From contig CAJXMO010000001.1 in NCBI GenBank assembly GCA_913056495.1, positions 1 through 64,000 of the forward strand: 64,000 nt of DNA. The letters run 5' to 3'. This stretch comes from an uncultured Alteromonadaceae bacterium (GTDB taxonomy: Bacteria; Pseudomonadota; Gammaproteobacteria; Enterobacterales; Alteromonadaceae). A model generated the notes under the pieces. The model searched no databases. It had not been told where the DNA came from and saw only the letters and a list, made by a program, of their open reading frames with translations. Positions 55,393 to 64,000 of the stretch are shown here, piece after piece. The translations under genes and the position numbers were made by a program. Within the stretch, counting starts at the first letter, position 1. Every line of letters begins with the position of its first letter.

Positions 55393-56277
55393 CTATTGTT
55401 TATTTTCAGGCGCATTTAATAAATGTAAAACATCTACTTCGGTAAAAACATAGTTTGTCAGGCAGTATTCACATTTTATTTCTATCTTGCCTTGCTCATC
55501 TAGAATACTCTGAAGTTCAGTCGGCTCAATGGTTGTTAATGCCTTTAAGCTGCGCTCTTTTGAACAGCCACAGTTAAACTTGACTTGCACAGGCTCAAAC
55601 AACTTTACCGTTTCCTGATGGTATAAACGATAAAGCGCATCTTGAGCATCCAAAGTAAAAAGCTCATCTGCACTGATAGTTGCGGTTAACTGGGCTAAAT
55701 GATCTAAATCATCAGCCAACTGCTCTTTACTCACCGTATTTTCTGAGTTACCCGGTAAGGTTTGCAGCATAATGCCGGCTGCCTGCTGTTTATCATGGTC
55801 GGCAAACAACCAGATATGCGTATCTAACTGCTCAGATTGTCTGAAGTAGTTTTCAAGACAGCCTGCAATGGTTTCTTTTTCCAGCGCCACTATTCCCTGA
55901 TAACGCTCACCTTGAGTCGGTGTAATGGTTATTACCATAAAGCCTTTATCACCAAATAAATCACTTAACCGGCTTGATTCAGGCGCATGCTGCCATCGAG
56001 CTACACCTCTTAGTTGTTGATCATGGCTGCCATTTATTGAAACATAGGAAACTGGGCCATTGCCTTGAATTTGAACTGCAATATCACCTTCAAACTTTAA
56101 GGTCGCTGTTAACAAGCTGGTTGCAGCAAATAACTCACCAATGATGTTGGCAATGTGTGCCGGATAATCATGATTGTCCAGCATAGCTTTATAACTTTGG
56201 TGTAATTGAACTAACTCACCTCTGACATGAGTATTTTCAAAGACATAACGATTAAGTTGATCACTTGTATTTATCAT
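55393..56277 (-). CDS. hslO: Redox-regulated chaperone Hsp33
   Basis: 294 residues. The zinc/redox switch has CGC in [10 protein letters not shown] (about 237) and CEYC near the C-terminus (about 269), the Hsp33 CxC-x27-32-CxxC pattern. The N-terminal core ([19 protein letters not shown]) is also diagnostic. It prevents aggregation under oxidative stress. Its start overlaps the end of hslR by four bases (ATGA). Confidence 0.96.
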   Translation of the reverse strand: MINTSDQLNRYVFENTHVRGELVQLHQSYKAMLDNHDYPAHIANIIGELFAATSLLTATLKFEGDIAVQIQGNGPVSYVSINGSHDQQLRGVARWQHAPESSRLSDLFGDKGFMVITITPTQGERYQGIVALEKETIAGCLENYFRQSEQLDTHIWLFADHDKQQAAGIMLQTLPGNSENTVSKEQLADDLDHLAQLTATISADELFTLDAQDALYRLYHQETVKLFEPVQVKFNCGCSKERSLKALTTIEPTELQSILDEQGKIEIKCEYCLTNYVFTEVDVLHLLNAPENKQ

Positions 56278-56687
56278 GAATGGTTCTTCTGTTTCACTTG
56301 GATTAATTGACGTCGCTGCTTTTTATCCGGTTTACTGTCCGGATGCGGATTCAGCGAGTGTTGTAACTTTCTAAGCTCTGCTTCTTTTGTCCGTTTATTT
56401 AAACTCTCCTGAGTCTCTGAATAAAGCAGTTGAGCTTCAGGTGCGCCTCTGCGTTGATCGGATAACTTGAGTACCTGAACTTCTTTAGCATCATGGCCTT
56501 GAGTAATGGTTAACAAAGCATCCAGCTCAACATTTCTGCTGGGTTTGCACCTTTGGCCATTGTATTTCACTTTGCCATTTTCAATCATAGTTCGAGCAAG
56601 CGCTCGTGTTTTAAAAAAACGAGCCGCCCACAACCATTTATCTAAACGAATATTTGCGCTTGCTTCGGTTGAACTTTTTTTTGTCAT
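56274..56687 (-). CDS. hslR: Ribosome-associated heat shock protein Hsp15
   Basis: About 137 residues with an S4 RNA-binding domain at the N-terminus ([38 protein letters not shown]) and a basic C-terminal tail. Hsp15 binds free 50S subunits carrying stalled nascent chains. ATG at 56687 follows GGGTAGC; the longer frame from 56732 adds unlikely residues. Operon with hslO. Confidence 0.94.
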   Translation of the reverse strand: MTKKSSTEASANIRLDKWLWAARFFKTRALARTMIENGKVKYNGQRCKPSRNVELDALLTITQGHDAKEVQVLKLSDQRRGAPEAQLLYSETQESLNKRTKEAELRKLQHSLNPHPDSKPDKKQRRQLIQVKQKNHS

Positions 56688-56884
56688 GCTACCCAAATCA
56701 ATATTACAAAATAAAAAACGCCTGAACGGCAATAAAAATAGAGTAAATAAGTGGTATTGTATAATATCTGAATACGATATACTAAAGATCCTTAATTACC
56801 CGTATTTAAATTAAAATAATGCTATTAAATACAAATGGATAGGTGAATGTTCGGGTGTTTTATGGAATAAAATATTACTAATTG

Positions 56885-56934
56885 CTGTTGCAATATTATA
56901 AAAAACGTAACATTCTGTTGCGATAATATAAAAC
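56885..56934 (+). promoter_or_regulatory. Direct repeat upstream of gspC
   Basis: CTGTTGCAATATTATAAAA (56885-56903) and CTGTTGCGATAATATAAAA (starting 56915), about 30 bp apart, nearly three helical turns. Each contains a TATTAT or TAATAT box. They may be tandem promoters or a paired regulator site for the secretion operon. Confidence 0.45.
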
Positions 56935-56935
56935 T

Positions 56936-57895
56936 TTGACCAAAGCGGTTAAAAAATACACTAACAAGTTATTCATTTTATTGGTTACTATTTTGCAAGA
57001 GAATCTTCTTCAAGGTTTGGGTAAGCTTAAAAAGCTACCTCAGGAAAAGTTAAGTGCGGTTATTCAACTGGCTCTGTTTATCTATATTGCCTGGCTGTTG
57101 GCGCAAATAACCTGGCAATTTTTTCCTAAACCTCAACTTAATTTATTAGAAAGTAATACGTCAAACACAGTGAATCGTTCTGCTGTGGTTGCAGATACCA
57201 GCAAAATTACTCGACTCAATTTATTTGGTGATTATGATGCAGAGCCAGTCATTGTTGAAACCAAAGTAGAGGAAGCACCAGAAACAACGCTCAACCTTAA
57301 ATTGACAGGTGTGGTCCCGAGCAGTGATAAAATGCTGGCCGCAGCCATAATAGAAAAAAGCGGTTCACAAGATGTTTATGGCATTGATGAAAAAATTGAT
57401 GGTACACGTGCTGTTATCAAAGAAATTTATGCTGACCGAATTATTCTGGAACAATCCGGGCGTCGGGAAACGTTAATGCTTGAAGGTCAGGATTATAATG
57501 CAATAGTCGCAACAACGCCTGCCAGTCAGCCTGAAGAGGTGGAACCAGACTCTTCAGAGACAGCTGAGTTGACCGAAGATGGCAAAAAAGCGCTTGAAGA
57601 GATTAGACAAGAAGCATTTTCTGACCCAGGTAAGATTATTGATTATTTAAAAGTTTCACCGGTTAAACGTGATGGGGAATTGGTCGGTTATCGTTTATAT
57701 CCGGGTAAAGACCCTAAATTATTTGCATCAGTTGGATTAGAAGCCGGCGATATTGCAACTCAAATCAATGGTTATGATTTAACCAACTTATCGCAAGCCA
57801 TGCAGGCTATGACAGAATTAAAAGAGGCTCAGGAAGCTTCTTTAATTGTTGAGCGCAATGGTTCAGTTAAACAAATTTTTATTTCGCTTTATTAA
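56936..57895 (+). CDS. gspC: Type II secretion system protein GspC
   Basis: 319 residues. Cytosolic start, one membrane helix (AVIQLALFIYIAWLLAQITW, about 41-62), an HR domain (RLNLFGDYDAEPV, LNLKLTGVVPS) and a C-terminal PDZ domain (GYRLYPGKDPKLFASVGLEAGDIATQINGYDL). It links the inner-membrane platform to the secretin GspD. The only upstream start is a TTG at 56936 without a clear ribosome binding site; TTG at 56981 or 56993 would also spare the helix. Confidence 0.93.
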   Translation: MTKAVKKYTNKLFILLVTILQENLLQGLGKLKKLPQEKLSAVIQLALFIYIAWLLAQITWQFFPKPQLNLLESNTSNTVNRSAVVADTSKITRLNLFGDYDAEPVIVETKVEEAPETTLNLKLTGVVPSSDKMLAAAIIEKSGSQDVYGIDEKIDGTRAVIKEIYADRIILEQSGRRETLMLEGQDYNAIVATTPASQPEEVEPDSSETAELTEDGKKALEEIRQEAFSDPGKIIDYLKVSPVKRDGELVGYRLYPGKDPKLFASVGLEAGDIATQINGYDLTNLSQAMQAMTELKEAQEASLIVERNGSVKQIFISLY

Positions 57896-57929
57896 AATGA
57901 AAAATATTAAAAATACGGAGCACCAGGGC

Positions 57930-60053
57930 ATGAGCACTAACAAGCGCCCCGCAATAGTTAAGCAGTTTTCTGCATTGGCATTATCAGCATTGATGACTTT
58001 TTCAGTGCCGAGCGCTTTTGCAGCAGAATATTCTCCAAATTTTAAAGGCACAGATATTGGTGAATTTATCAATATCGTTGGGAAAAACCTGAAAAAAACC
58101 ATCATTGTTGACCCGAATGTGCGAGGCAAAATTAATGTCCGTAGTTATGATTTGTTGACTGAAGACCAGTACTACCAATTCTTCTTAAATGTACTGGAAG
58201 TTTATGATTACGCTGTTGTTGAAATGTCGAACGGCGTTTTAAAGGTCATTCGCGATAAAGATGCGAAAGTCTCCGCTATTCCGGTTGTTGAAGACCAGGA
58301 AAGAGGTGACGGCGACGAAATGGTTACTCGCGTCGTGCAGGTTTATAATGTTTCAGTAAAAGAATTATCACCGCTGTTGCGTCAGCTGAATGACCAAGCG
58401 GGTGGCGGTAACGTTGTGCATTATGATCCTTCAAACGTGATTATGCTGACCGGTCGTGCTGCTGTGGTAAACAGACTGGCTGAAATTATTCGTCGCGTTG
58501 ACCAGGCAGGCGATCAGGATGTTGAAATTGTTAAACTAAAATATGCATCTGCAACTGAAATTGTCCGTATTATTGAAACCTTAAATAAAAACTCGGCAAA
58601 AGACAGAACGCCGGATCATCTGATCCCGAAAGTTGTTGCAGATGATAGAACAAATAGCGTGATTGTCAGTGGTGAAGGTAAAGCCCGTACCCGTACAATC
58701 AATATGATTCAGCGTTTAGACAATGAGCTTGAAAACAATGGTAATACCAAAGTTTTTTACCTTAAATATTCAAAAGCAGAAGATATTGTCAAAGTATTAC
58801 AAGGCGTTGGTTCAAGTATTATTGAAGACAAAGCTGGTAACTCTAAATCAGCGGGTTCAAAAAGCAACCGGGATATTAGTATAGAAGCGCATCAGGAAAG
58901 CAATGCATTGGTTATTACCGCCGAACCTGATGTGATGCGATCTTTAGAGGAAGTGATTCGCCAGCTTGATATTCGACGAGCTCAAATTCAGGTTGAAGCA
59001 ATTATTGTTGAAGTATTTGACAGTGACGGCTTTAACTTAGGGGTGCAGTGGATCAGTGAAGAAGGCGGTATGGTTCAGTTTACTAACTCTACACCTATTG
59101 GCGCTTTAGCTGTTGGGGCAGAGCAAGCTCGCAGTATCCCTGGCAAAAAAGGGACGTCTGTGACCCGAGTTAACGAAAATGGCCAGGAAGTAACTGAAAC
59201 AACGGCTGATGAACCTGATACGCGTGGTGATTTTTCTACACTGGCGGCTCTATTAGGTGGTGTTAACGGTACTATGGTTGGTGTGGTTAAAGATGGCTGG
59301 GGCGCGGTATTACAGGCAGTTACGACAGCAACCAACTCAAATATTCTGGCAACCCCGAATATTACAACCCTGGATAATCAGGAAGCTTCTATTCTAGTTG
59401 GTCAGGAAGTGCCGACTATCACAGGTGCAACAGCATCAAACAATAATTCAAATCCTTTCCAGACAGTTGATCGTAAAGAAGTCGGTATAAAATTAAAAGT
59501 TACCCCTCAGGTCAATGAGGGTTCAGCGGTTCAACTTGAGATCGAACAGGAAGTCTCCAGTGTTGCAGGTACAACCGGGATTGATGTCAGCTTTAATAAA
59601 CGGGAAATTAAAACCACAGTAATGGCGGAAGACGGTGCGACCATTGTTCTGGGCGGACTCATTGATGAAGATGTTCAGGAAAGTGTTTCTAAAGTCCCCT
59701 TGTTAGGCGATATTCCTATTATTGGCAATTTATTTAAGTCAACCAGCAATACGAAACGTAAACGTAACCTGATGGTCTTTATTCGTCCTACCATAGTCAC
59801 CGACGAAGTGACGCAAAATACGGTCAGTCATAGAAAATATAATTATATCAGAGCGCAGCAGCTTGAACGTCGTGCAAATGGTAACTTCTTATCTTACAGT
59901 GATGATATTCCGACACTACCAAGCTGGGATAACCAGTTAGAATTACCACCTTCGTTTGAAGAATACCTGACGGAAAAAGGGGCACTAGATCAGTATCTCG
60001 AAGCAGATAAAAAGAACCGTCTGGAAGAAGCAGAGCAGTCTAAGGGTGAGTAA
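57930..60053 (+). CDS. gspD: Type II secretion system secretin GspD
   Basis: About 707 residues: signal peptide (ending [10 protein letters not shown]), N0 domain ([20 protein letters not shown]), N1 to N3 repeats with [17 protein letters not shown] and [19 protein letters not shown], and the secretin core with [20 protein letters not shown]. It forms the outer-membrane pore. The ATG at 57930 follows GGAG by nine bases; the frame runs further up into gspC but without better starts. Confidence 0.95.
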   Translation: MSTNKRPAIVKQFSALALSALMTFSVPSAFAAEYSPNFKGTDIGEFINIVGKNLKKTIIVDPNVRGKINVRSYDLLTEDQYYQFFLNVLEVYDYAVVEMSNGVLKVIRDKDAKVSAIPVVEDQERGDGDEMVTRVVQVYNVSVKELSPLLRQLNDQAGGGNVVHYDPSNVIMLTGRAAVVNRLAEIIRRVDQAGDQDVEIVKLKYASATEIVRIIETLNKNSAKDRTPDHLIPKVVADDRTNSVIVSGEGKARTRTINMIQRLDNELENNGNTKVFYLKYSKAEDIVKVLQGVGSSIIEDKAGNSKSAGSKSNRDISIEAHQESNALVITAEPDVMRSLEEVIRQLDIRRAQIQVEAIIVEVFDSDGFNLGVQWISEEGGMVQFTNSTPIGALAVGAEQARSIPGKKGTSVTRVNENGQEVTETTADEPDTRGDFSTLAALLGGVNGTMVGVVKDGWGAVLQAVTTATNSNILATPNITTLDNQEASILVGQEVPTITGATASNNNSNPFQTVDRKEVGIKLKVTPQVNEGSAVQLEIEQEVSSVAGTTGIDVSFNKREIKTTVMAEDGATIVLGGLIDEDVQESVSKVPLLGDIPIIGNLFKSTSNTKRKRNLMVFIRPTIVTDEVTQNTVSHRKYNYIRAQQLERRANGNFLSYSDDIPTLPSWDNQLELPPSFEEYLTEKGALDQYLEADKKNRLEEAEQSKGE

Positions 60054-61618
60054 TGACACAATTGACTGAAGAAACTCAAAGCGAAAATTTGCTGGCTGAA
60101 GCGGTTGAATCTATCGCGCCTGAAGGGGAAGAGATGGTCGCCATTGGCGAATCTCGGCTGCCTTTTAGTTTCGCCAATCGTCAGGGCATACTGCTCGAAA
60201 AAGATGAAGAAACTGAAGCCTGGCATGCCATCTGTCGTGAATCGGTTGCGCTGGATGCTCTATTTGAAGTGCGTCGCTTTTTAGGCAAAGAATTTACAGT
60301 TGAAAAAGTATCGGAAGATGCTTTTGAACTCAGAATGACAGCTGCTTATCAAAGGGATTCATCTGAAGCTCGCCAGTTAATGGAAGATATTGGTAATGAA
60401 GCGGATTTATTTTCATTAATTGATGAGTTGCCCGAGACTGAAGATTTATTAGAAAACGAAGATGATGCGCCTATTATCAAACTCATAAATGCCATGTTGA
60501 GTGAGGCAATTAAAGAAGGTGCATCGGATATCCATGTTGAAACGTTTGAAAAAGATCTCAAAATCCGTTTTCGTGTAGATGGTATATTGCGTGAAGTGCT
60601 CAAGCCGAACCGAAAACTGGCATCTGTTTTAATTTCGCGTATCAAAGTTATGGCTAAGCTGGATATCGCAGAAAAGCGTGTCCCGCAAGATGGCCGTATC
60701 TCGCTAAAAATTGCTGGCCGTGCAGTGGATGTGCGTGTGAGTACTATGCCATCGAGTCATGGTGAACGAGCGGTACTGCGTTTATTAGATAAAAATAATG
60801 CAAAACTGAATTTAGCCGATTTAGGTATGACGGCCGAAAACCGTAATATCTTTAACGAAATTATTCATAAACCGCATGGCATCATTCTGGTTACCGGTCC
60901 GACCGGCTCAGGTAAATCAACGACTTTGTATGCAGGTTTGACTGAACTGAACTCAACCGATCGAAATATTTTAACGGTTGAAGATCCGATTGAATATGCC
61001 TTAGAGGGGGTCGGCCAGACTCAGGTTAATACCAAAGTGGATATGACATTTGCGCGAGGTTTACGGGCAATTTTACGTCAGGATCCCGATGTGGTGATGG
61101 TAGGTGAAATCCGGGATTTAGAAACGGCGCATATTGCCGTTCAGGCCAGTTTAACCGGTCACTTGGTAATGTCTACATTGCATACTAATACCGCGGCCGG
61201 CGCAATTACCCGGTTAGAAGACATGGGCGTTGAGCCCTTTTTATTATCTTCGAGTTTATTAGGGGTATTGGCGCAGCGATTAGTCCGTACTTTATGTCCA
61301 AGCTGTAAAGAATCACATTTGCCGGATGCCCGCGAGCGAGAAGTTCTGGGCGTGGACGATTCTAATCAAAAGGTTATTTATCGTGCCGTTGGATGTGCTG
61401 AATGTAATATGACAGGCTACAAAGGCCGTTCGGGTATACATGAATTGCTTGTGGTGACTGATGAAGTGCGTGAAATGATTCACAACGGGCATGGTGAACA
61501 GGCGATTGAAAAGTTAGTCCGTCAGACTACACCAAGTATTCGTCAGGATGGTTGTGACAAAGTGCTGGCTGGTATTACCTCGCTCGAAGAAGTTGTGCGC
61601 GTAACGCGAGAGGATTAA
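60053..61618 (+). CDS. gspE: Type II secretion system ATPase GspE
   Basis: 521 residues. Walker [11 protein letters not shown], aspartate box and Walker [17 protein letters not shown], a histidine box and the tetracysteine zinc motif LCPSC...CAECN. It drives pseudopilus assembly from the cytosol. Start overlaps the gspD stop (TAATG). Confidence 0.97.
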   Translation: MTQLTEETQSENLLAEAVESIAPEGEEMVAIGESRLPFSFANRQGILLEKDEETEAWHAICRESVALDALFEVRRFLGKEFTVEKVSEDAFELRMTAAYQRDSSEARQLMEDIGNEADLFSLIDELPETEDLLENEDDAPIIKLINAMLSEAIKEGASDIHVETFEKDLKIRFRVDGILREVLKPNRKLASVLISRIKVMAKLDIAEKRVPQDGRISLKIAGRAVDVRVSTMPSSHGERAVLRLLDKNNAKLNLADLGMTAENRNIFNEIIHKPHGIILVTGPTGSGKSTTLYAGLTELNSTDRNILTVEDPIEYALEGVGQTQVNTKVDMTFARGLRAILRQDPDVVMVGEIRDLETAHIAVQASLTGHLVMSTLHTNTAAGAITRLEDMGVEPFLLSSSLLGVLAQRLVRTLCPSCKESHLPDAREREVLGVDDSNQKVIYRAVGCAECNMTGYKGRSGIHELLVVTDEVREMIHNGHGEQAIEKLVRQTTPSIRQDGCDKVLAGITSLEEVVRVTRED

Positions 61619-61624
61619 CCTGAA

Positions 61625-62851
61625 ATGGCAGCATTTGCATATAAAGCGTTAGATGCAAAAGGACGCAACAAAAAAGGCATCATAGAAGCCGATACTGCTA
61701 AAGCCGCACGTAGTTTATTACGTGATAAAGGTTTAATTCCGGTAGATGTACAGACAGCTGCGCAGCAGGAAAAAAGCAATGTGGGTAAAACCCAGTCGTT
61801 TTTCTCCTTTGAACGTAAAATTTCAGCCTCAGATCTGGCTTTAATCACGCGCCAACTTTCTACGCTGTCAGCATCAGGCTTGCCAATTGAAGAGTCACTT
61901 TTAGCGGTCGCTCAGCAATGTGATGTGCCCAGAATCGAGCGTATGATAATGGCTGTGCGCTCCAAAGTAACTGAAGGCTATACGCTAGCTGACAGCATGG
62001 CCGAATATCCGCATATTTTTGATAATCTATTTTGTTCTATGGTTGCTGCGGGTGAAAAATCAGGCCATCTGGACACAGTGCTTGAACGTTTGGCTGATTA
62101 TACTGAGCAGCGTCAGATCACTAAATCTAAAATCCAGCAAGCTTCAATTTATCCGGTCATGCTAATGGTGGTCGCATTTTCTGTTGTCTATTTTTTATTA
62201 ACGTCAGTGGTGCCGAAAATTGTTGCCCAGTTTGATAGATTAGGCGGTGAATTACCGGGGACTACACAGTTTATGATAGCCGTCAGTGATTTTTTAACAG
62301 CGTACGGTCCCGCGCTTATTTTACTTGTGCTTGGCTCGGGGGTGGTTTTTCAGCGTTTAATGAAGCAAGAAAAGCCCAGATATAAGTTTCATCAAATATT
62401 ATTGGATCTTCCGTTGGCCGGTAAAGTTTCAAAAGGGTTAAATACCGCGCGTTTTGCACGTACACTGAGCATTCTCACAGCCAGTGCCGTGCCTTTGCTA
62501 GAAAGCATGAAAATAGCGGGTGATGTACTGAGCAATGATTATATAAAAGAAGCGATTCAGGAAGCCCGGCTGCGTGTGCGAGAAGGCACCAGCTTACGCG
62601 CATCGCTTGAACAAACTAAATTATTCCCACCTATGATGCTGCACATGATTGCCAGTGGGGAAAAAAGTGGTGAGCTTGAAAGTATGCTGGCCCGGGCTGC
62701 AGACAATCAGGACAGAGAGTTTGAAGGCATGGTCAATATTACATTGAGTATTATTGGTCCGGCGATGGTCTTATCTATGGCAGGCATCGTATTTTTTATC
62801 GTTATTTCAATTTTACAGCCAATTATGGCGCTTAATTCAATGGTAGGTTAA
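61625..62851 (+). CDS. gspF: Type II secretion system inner-membrane protein GspF
   Basis: 408 residues with two GspF domains (about 68-191 and 271-393) and three membrane helices. MAAFAYKALDAKGRNKKGII at the start and the two related AAGEKSGHLDTVLERLADYT and IASGEKSGELESMLARAADN segments are typical. It is the platform protein that works with GspE. Gap to gspE is six bases. Confidence 0.97.
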   Translation: MAAFAYKALDAKGRNKKGIIEADTAKAARSLLRDKGLIPVDVQTAAQQEKSNVGKTQSFFSFERKISASDLALITRQLSTLSASGLPIEESLLAVAQQCDVPRIERMIMAVRSKVTEGYTLADSMAEYPHIFDNLFCSMVAAGEKSGHLDTVLERLADYTEQRQITKSKIQQASIYPVMLMVVAFSVVYFLLTSVVPKIVAQFDRLGGELPGTTQFMIAVSDFLTAYGPALILLVLGSGVVFQRLMKQEKPRYKFHQILLDLPLAGKVSKGLNTARFARTLSILTASAVPLLESMKIAGDVLSNDYIKEAIQEARLRVREGTSLRASLEQTKLFPPMMLHMIASGEKSGELESMLARAADNQDREFEGMVNITLSIIGPAMVLSMAGIVFFIVISILQPIMALNSMVG

Positions 62852-62853
62852 CA

Positions 62854-63291
62854 ATGAAAATGAACCGTAAACAACAGGGTTTTACGATCCTAGAAATCAT
62901 GGTCGTACTGGTTATTATTGGTATTTTGGCTGGCATGATTGCGCCAAACTTTATTGGTGAAAGTGATAAAGCCCGCATTAAAAAGGCGGCAACCGATATT
63001 GTGACATTAGAGCAGGCAATGGACATGTATAAGTTGAATAACCATGTTTACCCAACAACAGAGCAAGGTTTAGATGCTTTGGTTAATGAGCCTAGTATTG
63101 ACCCTTCACCAAAAAACTATCCGGAAGGTGGTTACATCAAACGATTACCGAAAGATCCATGGGACAACGATTATCAATTGTTAAGCCCGGGTGAAAACGG
63201 CAAAATTGATATCTTTTCATTAGGACCGGACGGCCAGGCTGATACTGAAGATGACATTGGCAACTGGAATGTCGACGAATATCTGCAATAA
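62854..63291 (+). CDS. gspG: Type II secretion major pseudopilin GspG
   Basis: 145 residues. A prepilin leader ending QQG is followed by FTILEIMVVLVIIGILAGMI with the glutamate at position 5 after the cleavage site. TTEQGLDALV and PWDNDYQLLSPGENGKIDIF near the C-terminus form the calcium-binding region. Cleaved by the prepilin peptidase, not in this window. Confidence 0.97.
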   Translation: MKMNRKQQGFTILEIMVVLVIIGILAGMIAPNFIGESDKARIKKAATDIVTLEQAMDMYKLNNHVYPTTEQGLDALVNEPSIDPSPKNYPEGGYIKRLPKDPWDNDYQLLSPGENGKIDIFSLGPDGQADTEDDIGNWNVDEYLQ

Positions 63292-63310
63292 CTCATTCTG
63301 ATTGTCTGTT

Positions 63311-63907
63311 ATGCGAAATCAATTATCTAAGTTAAGCCGCCAGCGCGGCTTTACTTTATTAGAAGTCATGCTGGTTATGGTACTAATGGCGGTTGTACTT
63401 AGCAGTGTGAATCTATCTTTTGATATTCGCAGTGACAGAAATAAGGTAGAAGATGAAGCTAAGCGACTTCAGGCGGTTGTCCAGCTTGCATCGGATTATG
63501 CGTTGCTGAATAACTTGCAACTTGGATTATGGGTAGAAGAAAAAAGCTATCAGTTTTTAGGCTTTGACGGTGAAGTCTGGACAACGATAGACGAAGATAA
63601 AATTCTCAAAAAATATGAACTGGAAGATAACTTTAAGCTGAAGTTAACGCTGGGTGATATTCCCTGGTTGGATAATGTTGATGCAGAAGATGGTTTGTTT
63701 AGTCTGGTCGGGCAGGATGACGAAGATGATGAGGACGAGCAGAAAAAATTAGTTCCACAGGTTTATTTGTTTTCCAGCGGTGAAATTACGCCGTTTAGTG
63801 TGCAGTTTATATATCAGCGACCTTTTTCCGGCGAAGACGACATTGTATTTGAAGTTTCAGGTGAAACTGAATTGCCACTAAAAATAGAAGATTTGGCAGA
63901 GGACTGA
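63311..63907 (+). CDS. gspH: Type II secretion minor pseudopilin GspH
   Basis: About 198 residues with a prepilin cleavage motif (RQRGFTLLEVMLVMVLMAVV) and a GspH-type soluble domain. A very acidic insertion (QDDEDDEDEQKK) is seen in the C-terminal half. ATG at 63311 is preferred over the TTG at 63302. Stop overlaps the gspI start (TGATG). Confidence 0.9.
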   Translation: MRNQLSKLSRQRGFTLLEVMLVMVLMAVVLSSVNLSFDIRSDRNKVEDEAKRLQAVVQLASDYALLNNLQLGLWVEEKSYQFLGFDGEVWTTIDEDKILKKYELEDNFKLKLTLGDIPWLDNVDAEDGLFSLVGQDDEDDEDEQKKLVPQVYLFSSGEITPFSVQFIYQRPFSGEDDIVFEVSGETELPLKIEDLAED

Positions 63908-64000
63908 TGATGACAGGGTCAAAACGACAAATCAAAGGGTTCACCATATTAGAAGTCATCGTTGCTTTGGCCATATTGGCAACAGCCGGAGTGGCAGTTG
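63907..64000 (+). CDS. gspI: Type II secretion minor pseudopilin GspI, 5' part only
   Basis: The frame from the ATG at 63907 reads MMTGSKRQIKGFTILEVIVA and continues LAILATAGVAV to the window end, with the prepilin cleavage site K-G/F and the glutamate at position 5. The position after gspH and the TGATG overlap identify GspI. It is cut by the window end, not broken. Confidence 0.9.
   Translation, partial: MMTGSKRQIKGFTILEVIVALAILATAGVAV

Overview
The window is one continuous stretch of a gammaproteobacterial chromosome with moderate GC content. It fits a marine, mildly halophilic member of the Alteromonadales (a Catenovulum/Alteromonas-like bacterium is my inference). The support is an ectABC-ask ectoine operon, a gspCDEFGHI type II secretion operon next to hslR-hslO, the rplU-rpmA / obg / folA block, ispB, mdh and erpA. 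No tRNA, rRNA, transposase, prophage or CRISPR array is visible.

Layout. 0-7.5 kb: a chemotaxis receptor without its sensor half, DoxX-like protein, YfhL ferredoxin with TrhP, OmpW, YjdM, a periplasmic solute-binding protein and a triple-PAS diguanylate cyclase. 7.7-28 kb: a purine-catabolism region holding a small deaminase, two amidohydrolase-type deaminases, an NMT1-type ABC importer, an IPNS-type 2-oxoglutarate dioxygenase, allantoate amidohydrolase, ureidoglycine-glyoxylate aminotransferase, a RutR-like TetR regulator, a purine permease and a phosphoribosyltransferase. A catalase-like/cytochrome b561 pair and a large LacZ-type lipoprotein are embedded in it. 28.5-32.2 kb: two spondin-domain exported proteins followed by a two-component system. 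32-40.9 kb: housekeeping genes (rsmE, hemL, pyrB, hemJ, a ClC channel, erpA, a TlpA-like thioredoxin, acireductone dioxygenase). 40.9-41.9 kb: a gene-free kilobase that I read as a very large CsrB-type RNA on the minus strand. 41.9-46.8 kb: folA, obg, rpmA, rplU, ispB, mdh. 47-55.3 kb: the ectoine region with its MarR regulator, a CheW protein, ectABC-ask, a methyltransferase, a sodium:solute symporter and a TPR membrane protein. 55.4-64 kb: hslO-hslR and gspC to gspI, the last cut by the window end.

Regulation is the richest part. Three copies of a small covarying RNA motif (conserved GAGUAGAAGC and AUUGCUC strands closing a P1 stem) precede the amidohydrolase, the NMT1 ABC operon and the dioxygenase, each in the sense of its gene. 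They match my recollection of the NMT1 motif, the xanthine-I riboswitch. A separate palindrome related to TTGACC-N4-GGTCAA occurs four times in control regions of the same gene set, including a perfect copy just upstream of the RutR-like regulator. The purine genes therefore look like one regulon under both RNA and repressor control. The ectA promoter carries an 18-bp sequence that, as far as I recall, equals the published EctR1 operator.

The CsrB-like RNA has about 50 GGA triplets on one strand in about 670 nt, part of them made by four head-to-tail copies of a 43-bp unit with four GGA each, and a GacA/UvrY-like box about 170-185 bp upstream of the predicted start. It is the strongest candidate for something not yet described. 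All family assignments come from reading the sequences; no database search was run.
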